DNA of 12,413 nucleotides, taken from assembly GCA_017540285.1 (NCBI GenBank), contig JAFYBI010000313.1:1-12413 (forward strand), given 5' to 3'. Shown here in pieces: positions 1 through 5,044 of this stretch; positions within the stretch are counted from its first letter, which is position 1; every line of letters begins with the position of its first letter. The DNA is from Clostridia bacterium (lineage in GTDB: Bacteria > Bacillota > Clostridia > Oscillospirales > CAG-272). The position numbers and the translations under genes were made by a program. The notes under the pieces are model-generated. The model ran no database searches, was not told the DNA's origin, and worked only from the letters and a program-made list of their open reading frames with translations.

Positions 1-311
1 AAGAGGCGTTATGCCCCATTGGACGGAGCTTCACAACCAGAAGGGAGGTTATACCCGAGGCAGGGGTGGAGTCCAGAGGCGGGGAAAGCGCCTCTGGGAG
101 CGGTGATTGGCAAGAGGGCGGCTCCGGAGCCCTCTTGTCCGCCAGCCGCGCAGGCGAAAAAAGCAATCGGCCTCGCCGATATACAATCCGCAAGCGTCAG
201 CGCGCAGGCTGCATAAACTCCTTTTGCCCGCGGGGGCTCCCCGCCTTGCGCAGTGAGCCCGCCGTGTGTCTCCGGGCACCGCCCGGCCCGCGGGGGCTTC
301 CAGCCCCCTTT
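1..311. repeat. Hairpin-rich dispersed repeat region, no gene
   Basis: No credible gene is seen here; the open frames in this stretch are GC-rich read-through. The region is a chain of hairpins: CAGAGGCG/CGCCTCTG (74-81 with 89-96), CAAGAGGGC/GCCCTCTTG (111-119 with 129-137, enclosing the palindrome GGCTCCGGAGCC), GCGGGG/CCCCGC (230-235 with 239-244) and CCGGGC/GCCCGG (272-277 with 281-286). A 13-bp direct repeat, GCCCGCGGGGGCT, occurs at 226-238 and 286-298. Three segments recur in the 9400-9830 region: 131-156 (inverted at 9675-9700, 26 of 26), 169-207 (direct at 9699-9737, 38 of 39) and 268-286 (inverted at 9465-9483, 19 of 19). I infer a family of non-coding repeats present elsewhere in the genome; the left boundary may lie outside the window. 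Confidence 0.7.
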
Positions 312-312
312 T
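292..312 (+). terminator. Rho-independent terminator
   Basis: A GC-only hairpin, GGGGGCT (292-298) and AGCCCCC (302-308) with a 3-nt loop, is followed at once by TTTT and a pyrimidine tract. It sits six bases before the -35 box of the next promoter, so it would insulate the GTPase gene from transcription entering through the repeat region. Confidence 0.7.
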
Positions 313-317
313 CTCTC

Positions 318-346
318 TTGACCTCCCGGCCAAAGTGGTGTATAAT
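318..346 (+). promoter_or_regulatory. Sigma-A-type promoter of the TetM-like gene
   Basis: TTGACC (318-323) and a perfect TATAAT (341-346) are separated by 17 bp. The predicted transcript starts near 352-354, about 37 nt before the first conserved codons of the GTPase. The local sequence turns AT-rich here, unlike the flanking GC-rich DNA. Confidence 0.75.
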
Positions 347-389
347 AAATAAAAATTCGAGTGTAACCGGTAAGAATCCTAGGCCAACG

Positions 390-2423
390 ATTTATCACAA
401 CATCGGCATCCTCGCCCACGTGGACGCCGGAAAAACCACCCTGACGGAGCAGCTCCTGTATCGAATGGGCGTCCTCCGGGCCGCGGGCAGCGTCGACGAC
501 GGCACGACCGCCACCGACTCCCTCGCCGTCGAGCGCAGACGCGGCATCTCCGTCCGCACCGCCACGGCGACCGGCTCGTGGAAGGGCGTCACCGTCAACA
601 TCGTCGACACGCCCGGGCACGTCGATTTCGCCGGGGAGGTCGAACGCTCCCTCGCCGCCCTCGATTACGCGGTCGTGGTCGTCTCCGCAGTGGAAGGCGT
701 CCGCGCGCACACCGAGAACATCCTCCGCGCACTCGCCGAAGAGAAGCTCCCCTATGCCGTTTTCCTCAACAAGACCGACCGGGCGGGTGCGGAACCGGAT
801 TCCATCCTCGCCGATCTCAGCCGCGCCGCGCCGGAGAAGATCTTCCTGCCGCTCTCGGACATCTCCGGCACGGGGACCGACGGCGTGACCGTCTCGACCT
901 ATGCGGGGGCCGCCTTCGACGCGCGCGTGACCGAGATCCTCGCGGACACGGACGACGAAGCCGCCGACGCCTTTCTCTCGGACACCTCCCTTCCCCACGG
1001 CACGGCGGAAGCGAAGGTCCGGGCGGGCATCGCGGACTGCCGCATCGTCCCGGTCCTCGCGGGATCGGCCAAGCACGGCGTCGGCGTCGAGGCACTCGCG
1101 GACTTTCTCGTCTCCTTCATGCCGTCGGCAGAGCGGCGCGCCACGGATGCGCTCTCCGGGATCATCTTCAAGATCGAGCATGACCGCGCGATGGGCAAAA
1201 TCTCGCATGTGCGCCTCTTCGGGGGCCGCATCGTGAACCGCGACGAGGTGACGCTCATCCCGCCCGACGATCCGCGCCGCCGCAACCCGGACGGGGAGGA
1301 GGACGACGCCGTCGCGCTCGCGGAAAAGCCTCCCGTCTCGGAAAAAGTCTCGCAGATCCGCAAATTCACGGGCGGACGCTACGCCGACGCGGGCGAGGTG
1401 GAAGGCGGGGACATCGCCGCGCTCTGCGGTCTTCCCTCCGCCAAAGCCGGCCACTTCGTCGGCTCGCTCGCCCTCGGGGAATCCGCCCGGCTCACCGCGC
1501 CCTTTCTGCGCGTCAAGGTCACGCCGGCCGACGGCGACCCCGAGAAGGTCCCTCCCCTCGCCGCCGCCCTCTCCGAGCTCACGGAGGAGGAGCCGTACAT
1601 CGACGCGAAATGGGAGAACGGCCAGCGGGAGATCACCATCTCCACGACCGGGTCGATCCAGCTCGAGATCCTCGACGCGCTGCTCCGGGAGCGGTACGGG
1701 ATCGCACCGTCCTTTTCCCCGCCGACGGTCATCTACAAGGAGACGCCCGCCGGGGTGGGGTACGGATACGCGGACTACACGATGCCGAAGCCGTGCTGGG
1801 CGGTGGTGAAGTTCAAATTCGAGCCGATGCCGCGCGGATACGGGGTCTCGTACCACGGGAAGCTGCCGTCGAACCAGTGCTTCTACCGCTACCAGACGCA
1901 CATCCGCACGTCGTTCTATCAGTGCCTCGAGCAGGGGCTGTACGGCTGGGAGGTGACGGATTTCCGCTGTACCCTCGTCGGCGGTCAGCACCACACGATC
2001 CATACGCACCCGCTCGACTTCTTCGTCTGCACGCCGATGGCGTTCATGAACGGGCTTCGCGACATCGGGGTGACGCTGCTCGAACCGCTTCTCCGGATGC
2101 GGATCTCCGCGCCGGCTCACCTCGCCGGGAAGATCACCGGGGAGATCATGCGGATGCGCGGAGAGTACGACACGCCGCTCTTCTTCGGGGACAGCGTTTC
2201 GCTCGAAGCGATCGTCCCGGCGGCGACGTCGATGGATTTCCCGGTGAAGCTGGCGTCGTGGTCGTCCGGGAAGGCGGTCCTCAGCGCGTCGTTTTACGGC
2301 TACCGCGACTGTCACGACGGCGAGGAGCACGTCAACCCCCGCCGCGGCGTCAATCCCCTCGACCGCGCGAAGTGGATCCTCTGGGCGAGAGGCGCGTACC
2401 AGCTGTCGATCGAGGATATGTAG
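390..2423 (+). CDS. TetM-like translational GTPase (ribosomal protection family, divergent)
   Basis: This is a ribosome-associated GTPase of the EF-G/Tet(M) family, about 677 residues, matching the usual length. Numbered from the ATT at 390, the GTPase motifs are G1 AHVDAGKT (9-16), G2 RRRGISV, G3 DTPGH (73-77), G4 NKTD (127-130) and G5 GSAK. Domains III-V follow, including EQGLYGWEVTDF, shared with Tet(M) (EQGLYGWNVTD), and the C-terminal NPLDRAKWILWARGAY where Tet(M) has RPNSRIDKVR. The domain IV loop that in Tet(M), Tet(O) and Tet(W) reads YSPVSTPADFR is here HHTIHTHPLDFF (534-545), so tetracycline protection is doubtful. The start is uncertain: no ATG, GTG or TTG lies in frame between the promoter and the P-loop. 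ATT 390, preceded by a weak TAGG at 380-383, is my best guess; ACG 387 is an alternative. The gene stands alone on this strand, between a terminator and convergent genes. Confidence 0.82.
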   Translation: MYHNIGILAHVDAGKTTLTEQLLYRMGVLRAAGSVDDGTTATDSLAVERRRGISVRTATATGSWKGVTVNIVDTPGHVDFAGEVERSLAALDYAVVVVSAVEGVRAHTENILRALAEEKLPYAVFLNKTDRAGAEPDSILADLSRAAPEKIFLPLSDISGTGTDGVTVSTYAGAAFDARVTEILADTDDEAADAFLSDTSLPHGTAEAKVRAGIADCRIVPVLAGSAKHGVGVEALADFLVSFMPSAERRATDALSGIIFKIEHDRAMGKISHVRLFGGRIVNRDEVTLIPPDDPRRRNPDGEEDDAVALAEKPPVSEKVSQIRKFTGGRYADAGEVEGGDIAALCGLPSAKAGHFVGSLALGESARLTAPFLRVKVTPADGDPEKVPPLAAALSELTEEEPYIDAKWENGQREITISTTGSIQLEILDALLRERYGIAPSFSPPTVIYKETPAGVGYGYADYTMPKPCWAVVKFKFEPMPRGYGVSYHGKLPSNQCFYRYQTHIRTSFYQCLEQGLYGWEVTDFRCTLVGGQHHTIHTHPLDFFVCTPMAFMNGLRDIGVTLLEPLLRMRISAPAHLAGKITGEIMRMRGEYDTPLFFGDSVSLEAIVPAATSMDFPVKLASWSSGKAVLSASFYGYRDCHDGEEHVNPRRGVNPLDRAKWILWARGAYQLSIEDM

Positions 2424-2477
2424 GGATACAAAATCATGCAGAAGGGGCTGTCGCAAAAGGGACTTGGTACCGGTTGT

Positions 2478-2499
2478 CAATGGAATCCACCTTCCATTG
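2478..2499 (+). terminator. Hairpin downstream of the TetM-like gene, possible terminator
   Basis: CAATGGAA (2478-2485) pairs with TTCCATTG (2492-2499) across a 6-nt loop. It lies 55 bp after the stop codon of the GTPase. There is no proper T-run after it, so a terminator role is only possible; it may simply be part of the surrounding repeat. Confidence 0.3.
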
Positions 2500-2546
2500 T
2501 GTATAAACGATTGCAGAAACATACGGGTGGAAAACTGCACGAGACG

Positions 2547-2704
2547 TGTCATTCCGAGGAAGGGCCCGGGGGCCCTGACGTGGGAATCCGTACTCTTGTA
2601 TGAAACGGAAAACCATACTCCATGGCTTTTCCCTCGTACAGGGGATGCGGATTGCCACGTCACAAGAGTTTCCGCGCCGCGGAAATTCAGTCCTCGCAAT
2701 GACA
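2547..2704. repeat. Inner MITE-like repeat with paired inverted ends
   Basis: The left arm begins TGTCATTCCGAGGA and has TGACGTGGGAATCCG at 2576-2590. The reverse complement of the right arm (2648-2704) begins TGTCATTGCGAGGA and ends TGACGTGGCAATCCG. Each arm holds its own private hairpin: AGGGCC/GGCCCT (2561-2566 with 2571-2576) and a 17-bp odd palindrome built on TTTCCGCG (2669-2685). Repeats with ends of the GTCATTGCGAGGA type are common in many bacterial genomes; the assignment to that group is from memory. No protein is encoded. Confidence 0.6.
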
Positions 2705-2766
2705 CATGACAGTCGGTGCGAAGCCATGCTCTTCAACGCCGTCATACGCCTATATACAGAACAACG

Positions 2767-2811
2767 AAGGGACTGCCGCACTCCGTTTCAGGAGCAATGC
2801 GACAGTCCCTT
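2767..2811. terminator. Bidirectional terminator between convergent genes
   Basis: AAGGGACTG (2767-2775) pairs with CAGTCCCTT (2803-2811). The stem continues through CGCA/TGCG with one mismatch, and CTCC/GGAG sits in the loop. Pyrimidine-rich tails follow in both directions (TCTTCT on plus, CGTTGTTCT on minus). It lies between the ends of the plus-strand GTPase gene and the minus-strand lipoprotein operon, as expected for a shared terminator. It also forms the right end of the 2440-2813 element. Confidence 0.6.
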
Positions 2812-2832
2812 CTTCTGGGATTCCGATTCCCC

Positions 2833-3381
2833 TCAATACCCCTTCTTCTCGACGTACCGCACCTTGATGACGGCGGAATCGCGCAGGAACGGGCTGCTGT
2901 CCGGGACCTCGAGGAACAGGTGCCAGTCCGTCTCCTCCCTGTCGGGCGAGGCAGGCACGGAGACGCGGACCCGGAGCAGGTATTCGTCCCCGCTGCGCCC
3001 GATCCCCTCCGACGTATACCGGTTCGCGGAGTTCGGCGCGTGGATCACGCAGATCACGAGGGCCTGCGAGGCGAAGTAATCCTCCTTGTACCCCGACACG
3101 ATGTCGTAAAACATCTCCGCGGTCTCGTCGAGGAAATCATAGCACTTTTCGTACACCGACACGTACCGGATCAGCTCCGCGCGCGTCTGGATCACGCTGA
3201 TCTCCGGCGCTGTGGATCCCGTCACGTGCGGCGTGCGCGCGGTCTTCACGGGATAATCCGTCGTCACGAGGCGCGCCACGCCCATCGTCTCCGACGGATC
3301 GTCCGCCTCCAGACCGCAGGAGGGGAACATCACGGGGAACAGCAACAGGATCGCGAGCAGGGCTGCCATGCGCTTTTTCAT
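2833..3381 (-). CDS. Putative lipoprotein of unknown function, 182 aa
   Basis: I do not recognise a family. The protein begins MKKRMAALLAILLLF, a typical export signal, and has a cysteine at residue 22 in the context FPSC. That resembles a type II signal-peptide site, though the -3 residue is not the usual leucine, so lipoprotein status is likely but not certain. The mature part is acidic and mixed, with a central helix-like stretch around FLDETAEMFYDIVSGYKEDY and a beta-rich C-terminal half (EYLLRVRVSVPAS, TDWHLFLEVP, AVIKVRYVEKKGY). The ATG at 3381 is well supported by AAGGAGG (3396-3390), eight bases upstream. The gene lies 48 bp after the HAD phosphatase gene and is probably last in an operon with it and the traX-like gene. 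It ends near the two-way terminator. Confidence 0.72.
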   Translation of the reverse strand: MKKRMAALLAILLLFPVMFPSCGLEADDPSETMGVARLVTTDYPVKTARTPHVTGSTAPEISVIQTRAELIRYVSVYEKCYDFLDETAEMFYDIVSGYKEDYFASQALVICVIHAPNSANRYTSEGIGRSGDEYLLRVRVSVPASPDREETDWHLFLEVPDSSPFLRDSAVIKVRYVEKKGY

Positions 3382-3429
3382 CGGGACCGCCTCCTTATCG
3401 TTGTGGTATGGTCGATTTCCGTTTTCCCG

Positions 3430-4113
3430 TCAGACCGCCCCGCAGGCGCCCCGGCAGAAATATGCCGCAAGGTCTTCGGGCTCTGCGAAAACCTCGCCGC
3501 ATCCCGCGCCGCGCAGCTCTTCCCCGCTCCCGTAGCCCCAGAGGACGCCGAGGGCCGGGATCCCGCAGAGTGCCGCGCCTTCGGCGTCGTGCTTCCGGTC
3601 GCCGATCATCACGGCAGCCCGCCGGATCTCATCGGGCGAAACGCCGTCCCTCTCCGCCAGCCTGCCGACGAGCGCGCGGATCACCTCCGCTTTTGTCGTC
3701 CTTGACTGATCGAGGGACGCGCCGCAGATCTCGTCGAAATACGCCGCGAGCCCGAAGTGATCGAGGATGCGCCGGGAGAATTCCTCCGGCTTCGACGTCG
3801 CGACCGCCGTGACATAGCCGGCAGCCCGGATGCGGCGGAGAGCCTCCGCGATCCCGGGATACGGCTCGTTCTCGAAGAGCCCGCGCGTGCTGAAGTATTC
3901 GCGGTAAAACCCGAGCGCGGCCTCCGCTTCCTCGCCGGTCATCCCGAAATACTCCCGGAACGAGGGGATGAGCGGCGGCCCGATGAAGCGGCGCAGGAAA
4001 TCCCGCTCCGGGAGGGGACGCCCCATACGGCCGAGCGCGTGTTCAATGGAATTGGCGATCCCCTCGAAGGGGTCCGTCAGGGTCCCGTCCAGATCGAAAA
4101 ACAAGTATTTCAT
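3430..4113 (-). CDS. HAD-family phosphatase, phosphoglycolate phosphatase-like
   Basis: This is a cytoplasmic haloacid dehalogenase-superfamily hydrolase of 227 residues, the usual length for the Gph/PpaX group (COG0546). Motif I is FFDLDGT, with nucleophile D7 and acid D9. A helical C1-type cap spans roughly residues 15-85. Motif II is ATSKP (T106/S107), the motif III lysine is K141, and motif IV is GDRKHD (171-176), with D172 and D176 for Mg2+. All catalytic residues are present. The substrate cannot be read from sequence; phosphoglycolate, pyrophosphate and nucleotides are all handled by relatives. I chose ATG 4113 because MKYLFFDLDGT matches the family start and GGGTGA lies just upstream. 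An alternative ATG at 4128 overlaps the traX stop as ATGA. Either way it is tightly coupled to the upstream gene. Confidence 0.9.
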   Translation of the reverse strand: MKYLFFDLDGTLTDPFEGIANSIEHALGRMGRPLPERDFLRRFIGPPLIPSFREYFGMTGEEAEAALGFYREYFSTRGLFENEPYPGIAEALRRIRAAGYVTAVATSKPEEFSRRILDHFGLAAYFDEICGASLDQSRTTKAEVIRALVGRLAERDGVSPDEIRRAAVMIGDRKHDAEGAALCGIPALGVLWGYGSGEELRGAGCGEVFAEPEDLAAYFCRGACGAV

Positions 4114-4124
4114 GCCGTCACCCG

Positions 4125-4847
4125 TCATCGGAGCATCGAGATCCCGTAGAGGATCACGAGATGCAGAGGATAAAAGATGTAAAAGAAGTATTTCATCCGC
4201 ACCCTCCCGGGCTTGCCGTTGTACAAAACAAGCAGCGGCACGGCGAGCAGGGACCAGTACTGGATGGGCCAGCCGACTTCGGCGATCGCGAGGGACAAAA
4301 GGCACGCCGAGAACATCACGAGCCGCTGCGGCCGCTCTTCGAACAGGGAGCAGCAGACCGGAAGCATCACGCCGAAAAAGCCGTAATCGACCTTCACGAC
4401 GGTCGTGAGCCAGAAGACGCCGAAGCATCCCGCGAGGAAGACCGCCGTTGTGACCGCGCGGTCAGCCGCCTCGCCGATCTCGCCGCCGAGGAGCTTCCCG
4501 AGCCCCTTCGCCAGCGCGCTTTTCTCGCCGCGGAGGGCGGTTTTCACGCAGTCCAGCGCGGCCATCAGAGCGATCGAGAGGGAAAACGTGATGAGGATGC
4601 CGAGATAGAAGTCGCGCTCGGCGATCGTGTAGACGACCTGGCAGAGAAAACCGAGGACGAAGATGCGGAGGAAGTATTTCCACCGGCTGCGGGTGTATCG
4701 GAAGCCCTCCGCGATGCAGAAGGCGAAAAGCGGGAAGGCGAGCCGCCCGAGGATGCGGAAAATGTCCCGTCCCGGGAAGAACAGGATCCCCATGTGGTCG
4801 AGCAGCATGGACGCCGCCGCGATGAGTTTCAGAATGAAGGAAGACAT
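4125..4847 (-). CDS. TraX-family integral membrane protein
   Basis: This 240-residue polytopic membrane protein has the hallmarks of the TraX family (PF05857). They are the N-terminal LKLIAAASMLLDHMGILFF, then RILGRLAFPLFAFCIAEGF with the following basic stretch, and the C-terminal FYIFYPLHLVILYGI. TraX of the F plasmid acetylates the N-terminus of pilin. Chromosomal homologues in Clostridia are common and mostly uncharacterised, and are thought to resemble membrane acyltransferases, so an O- or N-acyltransferase role is inference. About seven or eight hydrophobic segments are visible, with a hydrophilic loop around residues 105-130. No conjugation or pilus genes lie nearby. The start at 4847 has AGGT four bases upstream and sits downstream of a promoter at 4908-4880. 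It is the first gene of a probable three-gene operon. Confidence 0.85.
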   Translation of the reverse strand: MSSFILKLIAAASMLLDHMGILFFPGRDIFRILGRLAFPLFAFCIAEGFRYTRSRWKYFLRIFVLGFLCQVVYTIAERDFYLGILITFSLSIALMAALDCVKTALRGEKSALAKGLGKLLGGEIGEAADRAVTTAVFLAGCFGVFWLTTVVKVDYGFFGVMLPVCCSLFEERPQRLVMFSACLLSLAIAEVGWPIQYWSLLAVPLLVLYNGKPGRVRMKYFFYIFYPLHLVILYGISMLR

Positions 4848-4879
4848 ACTACCTGCCGAGGAAACGGACGGTTTTCTTT

Positions 4880-4908
4880 ATTATACCGCATAACGGGGGG
4901 GAATGCAA
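4880..4908 (-). promoter_or_regulatory. Promoter of the traX-like operon
   Basis: On the minus strand a perfect TATAAT (4885-4880) lies 17 bp after TTGCAT (4908-4903). The -35 box is weak, with only TTG matching. The predicted start is about 26-28 nt upstream of the traX-like ATG. It diverges from the radical SAM promoter at 4982. Confidence 0.6.
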
Positions 4909-4916
4909 GGGGAATG

Positions 4917-4960
4917 GCGAATTCGGAACGAAGGTTTTCGCCGGCCCCATCCGAATTCGC
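4917..4960. promoter_or_regulatory. Inverted repeat between divergent promoters, possible operator
   Basis: GCGAATTCGGA (4917-4927) and its exact reverse complement TCCGAATTCGC (4950-4960) are 22 nt apart. The spacer contains CGAAGGTTTTCG. The pair sits upstream of both -35 boxes, 9 bp from one and 22 bp from the other. It could bind a regulator acting on both operons, or form a cruciform. No bound factor can be named. Confidence 0.4.
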
Positions 4961-4981
4961 GCCCGCATCTGCCGCCCGTTC

Positions 4982-5010
4982 TTGACACCGCGGCGATTCT
5001 GTGCTATGAT
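4982..5010 (+). promoter_or_regulatory. Promoter of the radical SAM gene
   Basis: A perfect TTGACA (4982-4987) and TATGAT (5005-5010) are separated by exactly 17 bp. The predicted transcript start is near 5017, upstream of ATG 5045. This excludes the in-frame ATGs at 4982 and 5006, which fall within the promoter. Confidence 0.75.
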
Positions 5011-5044
5011 AAGCGCAGGAATGTTTATCGCGCCGGGGGCAGCC

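Larger units (their letters stand above)
2440..2813. repeat. Outer inverted-repeat element between convergent genes
   Basis: The left end 2440-2455 (AGAAGGGGCTGTCGCA) matches the reverse complement of the right end 2798-2813 at 15 of 16 positions. The ends enclose about 340 bp without a credible gene, including a second inverted-repeat element (2547-2704) and the terminator at 2767-2811. This fills nearly all of the gap 2424-2832. It looks like a non-autonomous, MITE-like intergenic element; no transposase or clear target-site duplication was found. Confidence 0.5.

Noticed and set aside
1..311. CRISPR array or tandem repeat array
   Set aside because: The repeats are hairpins and one 13-bp direct pair at irregular spacing, with no regular spacers and no cas genes in view. 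The same holds for 9400-9830.
66..389. N-terminal extension of the TetM-like protein back to ATG 66
   Set aside because: The stretch is non-coding repeat plus a terminator and a promoter, and has no counterpart in the family. The frame is merely open.
390..2423. Calling the GTPase a named tetracycline resistance gene
   Set aside because: The domain IV loop needed for drug release in known Tet proteins is not conserved, and no mobile resistance context is present.
9..2705. 898-codon open frame on the minus strand opposite the TetM-like gene
   Set aside because: It has no recognisable motifs, is extremely rich in Arg, Asp, Gly and Val, and spans repeats and a promoter. It is a by-product of strong G/C third-position bias in the real gene opposite it.
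2434..2781. 115-codon minus-strand frame between the convergent genes
   Set aside because: It translates the nested inverted repeats; such peptides recur wherever this repeat type occurs and do not indicate a gene.
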